Source: Neurospora tetrasperma FGSC 2508
Taxonomy: Eukaryota > Ascomycota > Sordariomycetes > Sordariales > Sordariaceae
Direction of reading: 5' to 3'
NCBI RefSeq assembly: GCF_000213175.1
Contig: NW_009799179.1
Coordinates: forward strand, 62,001 to 126,000
Length of the DNA stretch: 64,000 nt
Each line of letters begins with the position of its first letter. The first letter of the stretch is position 1. A program made the translations under genes and the position numbers. Positions 13,918 through 24,280 of the stretch are shown here, one piece after another. The notes under the pieces are model-generated. The model did no database searches and was not told where the DNA came from. It worked only from the letters and a program-made list of their open reading frames with translations.

Positions 13918-16900
13918 CTACCTCTCCAAGTCCATCCTCGTCATCCCCATACCACCACCGCTACCACGACGATCATCTTGGTTCATCCCCTGATAACCGC
14001 CCGAAATCACCGGATAAACAGGCACATCCCCGTTCCCATTCAACCCAATTCCACCACTCACAGGCAGATTCCACCCCAACCATTCCAAAATGCTCGCCTG
14101 CTCGCTCTCCAAATCCAACAAGCCACTCAACAAGTTGGCACTGCCATTTCCATTCTCATTCTCATCTGCCCCAGTTGCACTTCCTCTCCGCGAAGAGTGC
14201 TGTCCCCAATCCCCCGCTGCAAACTCTTCATCGCCTACTCCCTCCAGCTTCTGGCTCCCCGGCGCTCCAAAACTTTGATGTAGGAGCATTATCAGACTAA
14301 CCGAGACTCTGGCGAGGGAGTAATCCACCGCCACCGGCTTGCCGCTGGAGTTCATAGTCGCGTGCGGAGATGGGAGGGTAAGGAGATAGCTGCGATCTTG
14401 GGGTTCGAGGGCCAGGGGCGGCGGGCGTTGTTGTTGTTGTTGTTGTCGATGTTGCTGCTGTTGTTCCCACAGTCGATAAGTGACAGAAGATTCCACAACC
14501 GCAAGAAAAGCCCTCATGCGCCTCCACCACCTCTCTGCCCCATCTCTCCCTCCTCCCAAGCGAGCGCACAGCTCCAAAATAACTAGACAATCGCGTACAC
14601 GCTCGAGTTCGCCGTGCCAGCCATAGCGGTCCTGGTATTCCCGTTCGTCCATGCTGTTTGTCTCACCTCCCGTGCCTCTTGATGTTGTTTGTGAAGGGTA
14701 AAGACCGATGCTGTTGATCATCTTGCCTACTACTGACCAGAGCAGAACCGCGCAGCTGGTATAAGCCTGGAACCCAGCAGTCCAGGAGGGCATCAGAATT
14801 TCCTCGTCATTGTGAATCATTTTCCGCAACACCACGGCGCTTAGTCCGGCGACGCGGATCGCGTCATCCGCGTGTTCCAGGAGAAGTTCCCGAAGGGGTG
14901 TGTCCAGTGCATGATGCCCCTCGTGGTTGCCGTGCAGCCGGCAGGTGATGCTTTGGGAGATTAACCAGCGGTACAACAAGGTGATGGAGTCGGAGTAGAG
15001 GATGTGGATGTGGTGGATGGAGCGATGGGTTTCGAGGAGGCCGGAGGTCGAGCCTGAAGAGACTCCGGAAGTCGTCTGGGGGAAGGGCGAACCGGCGGGC
15101 GAGAAGCGAGACAGGTCGTGGAAGTTGAGTTGGATGGCCGAGGGGAGGGTGTGGTACCAGTGGCGAAGGGAGTGGAGGACGTGACGGATGGAGTGGGGGG
15201 TAAGATCCCGGTTGGAGGCACGGAGGCGCAGGATGAAGGATTTGATGTAGCAGAGGCGGGTTAGGGCTATTTCTGTGACTGTGGGAGGTGTTAGTTGGAG
15301 ACGAGATTGGTGGTGGTGGTGGTGGTGGTGGTGTTGTTGTTTGATGAAAGGGGATGACTCGGAAGGGTTGACACAGGGGCAGTTGTGATGGTGACACTGT
15401 GCAAAAAAGGGGCGTTGTAAACAATGACAACCAAGAAACCAAACGCCAGGACTTACTCTCGACCAAATCCGCATTCTCGGGATACGGCGGCTCAGCTTCC
15501 GGACTCTGCTACTGGTCAGCACATGTTCTCTCTCTCTCTCTTAAGGTCGAGAATCCGGGGCATCTGATAGTAGTGTGGAGATTATAGGCCTCCCAATAGC
15601 CTCCCAATAGTTCCGAACAGCAATTGAAGAAAATAACTCACCAATTGTCTCTCAACCAACAAGTCGCTACCAATAATGTATCCGTGAGCCGAGCTCAGCC
15701 AACTGGAGACGAGGGAAATATTAGCATTCCAGGCAACACAGCAGGGAACTACCTCTACCTGTCCAATAGCGACAAAACCGACGATCAGTGGAGAAAGCGG
15801 CCGGTTCCGCAGTTCCCCCCTTTGTCACACCACACCATCCATCCATACGTCGTCGTCCATTGGCACCATGCCGGCACGCGCACGCACACGGTCCGTGCAG
15901 CAGCAACGACGACATGGAATGGAACGACATCGAAACAAGTTGACGTTGATACAACAACAGATAAAAAACGATACGTACCTCGCCAGAAAAACCAACGTCC
16001 GCCAACTTCTTCCATGGCCGATTGTTTCCTTATGCGGCAGCACAGGAGGAGACAAGGCGAGCTGCGCCTGCAAAGAAGAAGAAGAAGAAGAAGAAGAAGA
16101 AGCAGCAGCAGCAGCCAGAGTCTGGTGGTGTCTCTGCGCCTGTTGGGCCTCGACTAGTTGTGCCTGCTTCTGCGCCGCATCGTGATTCATCCTGTAGGCT
16201 CTAGAAAACAGGTTTATTCCCGTTTCTTTAAAAGGGGGGAGGATTGCAGATCTTGGCGTTAGTGTATCTCGATTCAGTCTGTGTTCGATTCGGACGGGAG
16301 AGATGGGCCGTAGATCTCCCCAGCCGTGAATGAGGATCTTCTCACGACTTCTTCTTGTTCCAACCTCGTTCTTTCCTTCCAGTCTAAGCTCTTATTGCAC
16401 TGCAATTGCGATTGGTCTTTCATGACATGAGGTGTTTCTGGAAGGAATGAAGGGTGGAAAAGGAGGGGAAAAAAGAGGAAGCTGAAAGACTGGAAAGCCG
16501 GCGGAGAGAAGGAAAGAAAAAAGGCAAAAGGGGGGAAGGAAACACACCAACATAACTGAGCGCCAACCCAGGCTTGTTCATAATCACTGTCCCCGCCAGC
16601 AGCGCACACACTCGTACTGCGTCTAACGGCGCGTGCTCGATAACCACATCCAAGTAATGTCTGGCGATATTCGTAAACGCTTCTTGTTCTTGAACCCGGC
16701 TGTCCGTCTGCGCATCCATAAGGCACTGAGAACCAAGGGAGGCGACGGCTGTGAGGCAGCTGAGGGCTATTTGCTGTTGCCGTTTCCGGTCCATGGGGGC
16801 AGAATTCAGTGTAGAGTCGTCAAGGCCGGAGGCAATTCGGTGCAGAGATTTGAGCTCGTCGCGGGAAAAGGGCTGGAAGAGCTGGTCGATACGGATAAAG

Positions 16901-18007
16901 TACTCGTTGATAGCGGCGTTGGTAGTCTCGAGGTCGGGAATCGGAATCTGAATGGCTGCCGATGGGAAGGATTGTCGTCGTCCATCGCTGCTGCTGGACG
17001 CTCCTCCGGGAGACGGATTGACCGCGGTGCTGCTGTTGTCCACCCATAGTTGCCACGGCGTCGGAGACAAGATGGGCGGTTCGGTCGAGATTGATGCTCG
17101 ATCACGAAAGGGAGACGCTTCTTCTTGTTCCTGGTGTGCCAGACCGGTCATGGACTGGCCAGAGCTGTGGCGTGACCCAGAAGCCGTGGAGATATTCCCA
17201 ACCGAGGTCGTAACCGTCGATGGCGATGTACCGGTAGGCGTATTCATGTTCTCATCCTCGTCAACAGCCGCCATGGGGGTGAAAAAATCGTCAGGCGTCT
17301 GCTTCAGCTCCTCAATCAAGCGCACCGCCTGCTCGGCCGTCGCTTTCCTCAGCTGCTGCATCGTCTTCTCCAGCAGTGCCAGGCGCGACTTCATGGCCTT
17401 GTACCGCGACTGGCCCTCTTCGCCATCGTACCCGCATTGTCGTCCTTTGGCTTTGCAGTTGTTGCACTTGGGACGTTGTCCGCCGCACTAGATTGGGGGG
17501 GTTGCCCGTGGTAAACAAGAACCGGGACAGGGGTTAGCAAACACTGACATGACACAGGCACACGTTAACTTGACACGCGGGTGGCTAACGGGTAATACGG
17601 GTATGCAAGCCACGGGAAATAGGCGAAATGATGGGAAAAGGGTGGCGAAGAAGGACATGAAGGACATGATGAATAGTGTAGAGCACCAGAAAAACAAACA
17701 AATGTCACACCTTGGCCTTTGTCTTGCGGCAGTCACGGCATGCTTGAACCACACTGCGCTTTCTCCTCGGAAGCACAATACTTTCCAATCGCTGTGGCCC
17801 TTGGACGGATATTGGAAGGCCTGTATTTCCGGCAGCAACTGAAAAGCCTGGGGCAACGACATGGGGGAGATTGTGAGTGTGACGCTGTTGTTGTTGCTGC
17901 TCAGTGTGGTCTCGTGGCTGTAGTGCTGGTTGTGCTGCTACTCCCTCAGCATCGTGGCCGCCGTTGGTTGGGATGGAAGCCGGTCGAATCTCGCGAAAGT
18001 TTTGCAT
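13918..18007 (-). CDS. Zn2Cys6 (fungal C6 zinc cluster) transcription factor, five exons
   Basis: Best model on the minus strand: exons 17711-18007, 16544-17487, 15975-16200, 15457-15508 and 13918-15278, giving an uninterrupted frame of 959 residues with all phases consistent. The first intron splits the DNA-binding domain: Cys90 and Cys93 lie in exon 1 and Cys100, 107, 110 and 117 in exon 2, a perfect CX2CX6CX6CX2CX6C pattern. A basic linker and a coiled-coil-like segment follow (about 120-160), then a fungal middle homology region (about 270-560), typical of nuclear pathway regulators. Poly-Ala/Ser and poly-Gln runs are present. The 52-base exon 4 and the GTATCG and GTTTCC donors are the least certain parts. 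Exon 5 was entered at a CACAG acceptor because this restores the middle-region similarity and leaves the (CAC)n run in an intron. The start Met is the first in frame; an upstream exon cannot be excluded. Target genes are unknown; neighbouring metabolic genes are candidates. Confidence 0.85.
15308..15333. repeat. (TGG)n microsatellite in an intron
   Basis: About eight TGG/GGT units. On the minus strand it would read as poly-His if translated, but the best splice model places it inside intron 4 of the zinc cluster gene. Confidence 0.85.
16073..16115. repeat. (GAA)n/(GCA)n trinucleotide tract in a coding exon
   Basis: About nine AAG/GAA units pass directly into GCA units. On the minus strand they encode adjoining poly-Ala and poly-Ser runs in exon 3 of the zinc cluster protein, a likely site of length variation between strains. 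Confidence 0.85.
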
Positions 18008-20518
18008 CGGTACCTGCTCGAACTCGGAAAGGACTGGGTAGAGGATGCTCTAGACGAGAACAATGGTCCTTGGGCTGGTGCTGCTGAAATGTCCAGGGGA
18101 GGAGGGAACGACAACAGGAAGAACAAAGGTCTGCTTGGGTCCGTAGCCGCATGGAAAGGCACGACAGGGACTTGAGGTGGTACTGGATGTTGTTGTAATC
18201 CACGTTGTTGAGGAACAAGGATGAGGTGGTATTGCTCTCTCTTCCCTTTTTTTTTTTCGTCCTCCGATGGGTGAGGAGAAAGCGAAGCAAAAGGCTTTCT
18301 TTCTGTCAGCGGTGTCTGGCTGCCCTGTCCTGGCCTGGCCTGAATCCCGAAGACCCGATGCTTCTCTTGTGGATCCTACCCGAGCCAGCAACAGCTGCAA
18401 CCGTGGTAGGCAGTGGCCAGCATAAGCAGCGGGCCAGCTCAAAGAGGTAGCCTCCCAGCTGTCAACAAGCGGTCCGTGAGGAAAACTGAAGCAATACGTA
18501 TGTACACCCACGCACACACGGGTGATGCTTCCCTGGTCGAGACTGGGGGGGCACGAGGGGGGGTGGGCGGTCACAACGGGACCACACTGCTGCTCAACTG
18601 GAACCGGGATCACTTCCAACCAACCCGAGAAAACACTCCACGAGGAACCGGCCCCGAATGCCGGTAAAGCCTCTCTTGGCTATCCTTTCTGGCCCAAGAT
18701 ACAGTGTGCCCGCAGCACGCTTTCAAAGGATGGGATCCAGCCAACGGAGCAGGTTCCTAGACTAGAGGTACTCTTGCCCCACCAAATTGCTGCAGCGATG
18801 GATCACTGGACGGAGACGGATGATCAGCGAGCTGTTCCTTGGTACATAGGTCAGGGTGTGTCTATGATCGCAAGATGACGATGATGATTTTCCAATCGGA
18901 GGCCCCCATGAACACGGCCAGAGGAGGAATCTTTCTGTGAGAACGAACGTCCACTCGACCACTCGTGTGCCCGCTCAGGGGGCCAGGCATTTACCTTGAT
19001 TGGGCCCTACGCAGTCTTTGTTCCCTAACAGAAACGACTCAGCGATGGCATGAAAGCCCGGACGCGGGGGAACGAAGCGCGTTGAAATCTCCGGGTGCTC
19101 CTCTTTGCTGGATGGATGGATGGGATTGCCCGAAGATGTGAAACGGTTGGAGCACGGCACGGGCAAAACTTGGGTGGTGATAACGACCCCAACGGTTCCG
19201 TGGCTTCCACTCTCCCTTCGCCCCCTTTTTTTTCACCTTGATTTTGGTCCAATCACGCCTCTCGAAATCAGCCGGCTCCAGTCAGATATTGTTAGGAACC
19301 CTACCAGCTCAGACGCAGCAAGTCGTGGGATCCCGGTTACGTCCACTAACATAATCCGGAGGTGAGTCCGGTCCCCCGCCGCCAACTCCCCGTACCCTGC
19401 GTGACAGAACGAGGACCCAAGAGGGGGATTGTACCTTGCGCTTGCGGTCCATGTCACGGCGGAAGCACGAACTTGTTGCTGACTAGCACCGGAGATACAG
19501 CTGGCCTTTTTCTCGTCAGTCAGACGTCCATGTCCCCGTTGCTGGCCCCGTGATGGATGCATGTGTAATCCGAAATGGATTCTCGATCCTTTCCCCACAG
19601 ACTTGTTTTTTTCCCGCAAACCGCCGCCCACTCGACTGGTGACCCAAGCCGGGGTGGTCCTGGGCCAGCGGCCTACATACTGCGGAGACTTTACATGTAT
19701 GGTGAAGGCGAAAGGGATCGGACTTTCAAGGTGGCATCGCCGGACATTCCATCAAGCATCTGCGGCCGGATGACTGCAAAAGGAGTGGATGGGCCTGACA
19801 ATCTCCAGGACGGGCTCAACGGTGTTCGACATACCAGACAGTGCTAGGCCCAAATTGTCGACTCGCGCAGGTTTGGTGGGATGGAGCCCCCTACCTATCT
19901 CGAGTGTGTTTACTTGCATCTGTGAATGGCCTCATCACCTGATTTTGACAATTTCTGATGGATTTGCTGCTCGGCCCGTCCTTACAGGGGAAATCAGCCC
20001 CACAAATATTGAGGGAAATACCAAGGGCGCATCGAGATGGTTGATTAAGCGAGGCGGTTTTCTCTTGTACCAGGTGAAACCCAGACCCGAAATGTCATCG
20101 AGATCTCAGTTGCTGACGGACAAACAGTGGGGAAACGCTACAAGAAAATAAAAGAAAAAATTAAAAAAAAAAAAAACAGCGGTGGCCGCCAGGGAGCAGC
20201 GAGAATGGACCAACCGCTAAGAGGTGCCTGGCACGCATGACGGCCAACCATCTGAACTTCAGCCGTACACTATGCATCGGTGACTGAACGGGATGCGCAT
20301 TGCACTCTTGTCATGCATGGAAATAGGATGAGCTACGACGATGCAGCTGTTTGCCACGCGCTGCTGTGCGACGACGCTGGTATGAGGGTCGTACAGTGAG
20401 CGTGCTTGATGACTGACCTGCCACCCGCGCGCGGAGATTTGACGACGTCGAGATGCATCCTCCAACCTCGAACATCACCATCCAACCCTCTTAGCCATCG
20501 TCCGAGTTCATCGCCGAT
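18008..20518. other. Intergenic region shared by two divergent genes, no gene supported
   Basis: About 2.5 kb separates the zinc cluster gene (leftward) from the FAD monooxygenase (rightward), so it is their shared upstream region. Open frames up to about 190 codons exist but are proline/serine-rich shadows without motifs. A T-rich run (18247-18259) and an A-rich run (20158-20176) are visible. No tRNA or 5S rRNA gene was recognised. Confidence 0.6.
20158..20176. repeat. Poly(A) tract
   Basis: An almost uninterrupted A run about 340 bp upstream of the monooxygenase start. Such A/T tracts are common in fungal promoters and may exclude nucleosomes. No function is shown. Confidence 0.7.
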
Positions 20519-22330
20519 ATGTCTTCCGCGCTAGACGTAGGCCGACCCAAGACTAATCCATCCGCGGCTCCCTCCTCGACAACCTCCCCGACCTCCTCCT
20601 CCTCCTCCTCCTCGATCCAGAACTACCGCCCTCGCGCCGCCATCCTCGGCGCCGGCATCTCGGGCCTCTCCGCCTCCATCTCCCTCCGCCGAGCGGGTTG
20701 GTCGTGCACCATCTTCGAGCGCTCGCTCTTTTCCAACGAGACCGGCGCCGCCATCACTTTGCCTCCCAACGCCAGCTTATGTCTCTCGCGATGGGGCTTC
20801 GATTTCAACAAGGCAGAGCCGGTGCCGAATTGGAGTATTCGATTTGCGAGGGCGGATACATTGGAGGTTGTCAAGTCGGAGGATTATAAAGGGTTTGGGG
20901 AGGATTTGGGAGTGGGAGGTGAAAAGGGACATAGAGGGTCTTGGGGCGTTCATAGGGCGGATTTACATTGGGGGTTGAGGGAGTTGGTTGGGGCGCAGAG
21001 GGTAAAGGGGGCGATATCTAAGAGTAAAAAAAAGACGAGGGAAACGGAGGGGAAAGTAGATGGGGGGCATGGAACGAAAAGGGTGGTTGATGGAGGACCG
21101 GTCAGAATTGAATTGGGAAGAGAAGTGGTGGGATTGGACTGCGAAGAAGGGGCGATTGAGTTCAGAGATGGAACAAAACTGGAGGGATGGGATCTAGTGG
21201 TTGTTGCTGACGGTGCTCACGTACGTTTTTACGTGTCCCTTCCTCCTTTCTTACATTTGCCATTTCCTTCTTTCTTTCCCTCCTTTGGCTATCCTCCTTT
21301 GGCTATCCTCCTTCCCTCCTTGCATCACCTTCGCTAACCTTCTTTCCCCCGACAGTCCAAACTCCTCCCATCCATCCTGCCATCTTCCTCGACACCATCC
21401 TCGTACCAGGCACAACCCACTAGCCGCTCAATCTACCGCTTCCTCCTCCCCCTCACCCCCTCCTCCCCGTTCCTCACCAACCCTTCCCTGCGCCCACACT
21501 TCCTTCCTCACAGCCAAGGCGGCCCCCTTCCCGGCTTTTTGTCATGGCACGACCCTATTAAAGATGTACTCTGGGTCTCTTACCCCTGCCGCGGCGGACG
21601 CGTACTCAACAACGCTATCGTGCATGACACGCCGCCGCAACCTAGTGGGGAGGCGGGGGAGTCGTCACCACCGGGTCGGGGTTGGTCGACGGCGGTAGGG
21701 AAGGAGGAGGTGCTGAAAGTTTTGAGCGGGTTTCATGGGGCGGTGAGGGCCTTGGTCGATTTGGCTTATGGGGAGGAAGGAGAAGAGAAAGAGGGAGAGG
21801 AGAATGGAAGGGGGACAGGCGAGAAAGGCATCAAAGTCCACCACCTGTTCAAAAGACCCGCCTTGAACTCCTTCGTCCGCGGCAAAGCAGTGGTGATAGG
21901 TGACGCGGCGCACGTCATGATGCCCACGCATGCAGCGGGCGGAGCCATTGCCATCGAGTCGGCCGCCACGATGGAAGTCCTCTTTCGCGACTTTCCCTCT
22001 GATCCTCCGCAGCTTGAAGAGTTCGTCAAGCGTCGTCTGCAGCTATTTGATCAGCTACGTATCCCGAGGTGTAACTTGACCATGTTGGCGTCCAATGCTG
22101 GGCCCAAGTGGTTGAATGTCGAAGGCGTGGAGGAAGAGGCGAGGAGGTATTACAAGGGGCCGTTGCCGCACAAGGATACGTTGCCGTGGACCAAGGAGTT
22201 TAGAGAGGTGTTGTTCTGTTATGATGCGTTTGAGGCGGCGGAGGAGGAGGTTAGGAAGGAGGAGGAGGCCGTCGGTGCGGCTTCCCGTTCTGAGGCAATG
22301 GGCTCGGAGCTGAAGGCTGGGAACATGTGA
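20519..22330 (+). CDS. FAD-dependent monooxygenase (salicylate hydroxylase-like, PF01494 type)
   Basis: Two exons, 20519-21220 and 21356-22330, joined across a 135-bp intron (GTACGT donor, GCTAAC branch region, GACAG acceptor) in phase 0, giving 558 residues. The N-terminal Rossmann motif GAGISG starts at residue 44, after a Ser/Thr/Pro-rich leader. The second FAD-binding motif, GDAAH at 416-420 followed by P and an A-G-rich helix, is characteristic of group A aromatic hydroxylases. Such enzymes hydroxylate aromatic or polyketide-type substrates using NAD(P)H and O2, in degradation or secondary metabolism. Two charged low-complexity inserts (about 165-190 and 330-350) are probably surface loops. 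No signal peptide or membrane segment is evident, so it is likely cytosolic. The intron contains a 15-bp sequence repeated twice. Substrate is unknown. Confidence 0.9.
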
Positions 22331-23018
22331 CTGGAGATGTGACCGGGTAAATTGGCGTGATGACATAGCGATGGGACTAGGCTATTGAGCCTCATGTGAT
22401 TGTGATAGCGGGATGCTTTACGTAGGTATCTTGGTATTCTGGAAACGGAAATGGCTTCGTCTGTCCCGTCGTTTCATCCTTCTTTGGCTGTTCCAACCGC
22501 ACATCAAGTACCGAACTTCCCCAGACACAATAGGAAAAGAACAATGAAGTCACCCAGTTTCTGCCAAGACGGTATAACAACAACGTGGTTTTCGGAAGGT
22601 GGTTGACACGGGACAAGATTCCCCGTTCCTGCAGCAACATAAACTCGGCAAACCCGGCAGCCGGTTATTTAGCCTCTTTATTAGGTGGCTCTCCCGCAAC
22701 AACTTTCCAACTTCCAAACGGTTATATCCCGGCGAACAGCACGACCGAGTGGTTATTCCCTTTCTGGCTGTTGACAAAATTTCTGGGCGTCTTATCACAT
22801 CTGCATGTCTCTGTCCACGTCAACCAAAAGTTTGGTATCGAGGGTCCTTGAGTCAAGAAGGGAGAGTGAGTGATCAAGTGTGGGAAGGAGTCGGTGGAAA
22901 AGAAAGTCCCGAAAGAGCTTCAAAACCTCTCATATGTCCTCTTCCCCTCGTCGGGCTTGTTTCCCTCATCCTGCTGTGGATCTTCCGGTCTCCAGATTGA
23001 GACGTAGACACTTTCAAG
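22331..23018. other. Intergenic: monooxygenase 3' end and chitin-binding gene upstream region
   Basis: About 690 bp without a supported gene. It should contain the terminator of the monooxygenase gene and the promoter of the rightward chitin-binding gene. No clear regulatory motif was recognised. Confidence 0.55.
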
Positions 23019-23948
23019 ATGAAGTTCCTCAACCTCATCACATTCACAGCGCGGAGCTTGTGGTCCTTTGCAGCTCTCGGCAAACCCCACCTCAACGACT
23101 TTCCCGTCCCAGACCGACAAATCCTCGGCGCCCTCGCCCGTCGTCAACACCAACACCTAGGTCTTGACGAATCCCACGAGCCGCTTCATATCCGCCAAAC
23201 CACCACCGGCCGTTGCGGAGCCAACTATGGCCGCTGCCCCGACAGCCTCTGCTGTTCCGAGTACGGCTACTGTGGCGACACCGTAGACCACTGCTACCCG
23301 GGCTTTGATTGCCAGCCTGCTTATGGTGTCTGTGGATGGCCTCGACCCGTGGCTACCACCACTACCACTACGACTTCGACCACCGTAAGGCCGACTAGCA
23401 GCACTTCCATCATCACCAGCATCACCTCGATACGCAGCAGCACCAGTACCACCGGAAGCAGCAGCAGCAGCAGTAGTTTCGTCCCCATCCCCACTGGAAT
23501 CATCACCACCAACGGACAATGCGGCAACTCTACCATTTGCCCTGGCATCACCGACGCCGGTTGGGGCCCCTGCTGCTCTCGTTTCTTCTGGTGCGGTTCC
23601 GGACCCGAGTACTGTGGTGCAGGCTGCCAATCCGCTTTTGGTCTTTGCGAGGATGATTCCGGATCCCCTGGAACCACTTCCACTTCCACTTCCACTTCCA
23701 CCACCAGTACTACTACTTCAACCCGGACAAGCACCAGTACGAGCGCTGGCCCGACATTCACGCTACCGCCCGGTCAAGTGCCAAGTACAGATGGGCGGTG
23801 CGGAAACGGACAGAACTGTTTGGGAAGTGCCTATGGCCGGTGTTGCAGCCAGTTTGGATGGTGTGGAGATGGGGATCAGTTCTGTCCGTATATCGTGGGT
23901 TGTCAGCCCGAGTTTGGGTACTGTGATCCACAACCGGCGACTTTCTGA
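23019..23948 (+). CDS. Secreted chitin-binding protein with three hevein-type (CBM18) domains
   Basis: A single exon encodes 309 residues. Residues 1-20 look like a signal peptide, so the product is probably secreted or wall-associated. Three cysteine-rich hevein-like domains lie at about 65-105, 166-210 and 260-302, each with eight or so Cys and the chitin-binding core written SEYGYCG, SRFFWCG and SQFGWCG. They are separated by Ser/Thr-rich linkers (about 112-158 and 215-247) that are probably heavily O-glycosylated. No catalytic domain such as GH18 or deacetylase is present. Proteins of this kind bind chitin in the fungal wall or mask chitin fragments. A role in wall remodelling, competition or host interaction is inference. 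It lies in the island between two repeat blocks, where effector-like genes are often found. Confidence 0.9.
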   Translation: MKFLNLITFTARSLWSFAALGKPHLNDFPVPDRQILGALARRQHQHLGLDESHEPLHIRQTTTGRCGANYGRCPDSLCCSEYGYCGDTVDHCYPGFDCQPAYGVCGWPRPVATTTTTTTSTTVRPTSSTSIITSITSIRSSTSTTGSSSSSSSFVPIPTGIITTNGQCGNSTICPGITDAGWGPCCSRFFWCGSGPEYCGAGCQSAFGLCEDDSGSPGTTSTSTSTSTTSTTTSTRTSTSTSAGPTFTLPPGQVPSTDGRCGNGQNCLGSAYGRCCSQFGWCGDGDQFCPYIVGCQPEFGYCDPQPATF

Positions 23949-24280
23949 TTTTGTTTCGTATGTCTGTTTTGTGGTGGTCGGCTGGAAAGGGAGATTAGTT
24001 GGTTTAGACAGCGAGTTTGAGGCCTTGACGTTCATGGATGGAAACGGATTTCGGACAGGACAAAGAAGCGAAGGCTGTTTGGCCATGTACGTTTTGCTGT
24101 GGGTAGATGTTTGAATGATGCACTCCGATGCCTTCGCTCCTTAATGCTAGTCTGGAGATGGTAAGGTAGAGAATTCCATGGATCACAGCCGGCCAAAACT
24201 TCCTCGGTCAGATCCTTCGAGTACCCAGGTTCTCCTACCCGCTACAGCTCCCGCCTTGTCCTAGGGATACCATGCCCAAA
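23949..24280. other. Intergenic between convergent genes
   Basis: About 330 bp between the 3' ends of the chitin-binding gene and the acyltransferase gene. Presumably it holds two terminators. Nothing else was recognised. Confidence 0.55.

Noticed and set aside
15308-15333. Poly-His run as part of the zinc cluster protein
   Set aside because: A CACAG acceptor downstream restores frame and family similarity, with all exon phases summing correctly. The run then lies in an intron.
18050-18619. A 189-codon minus-strand open frame upstream of the zinc cluster gene
   Set aside because: No motif, and the region behaves as promoter or leader. An upstream exon is possible but unsupported.
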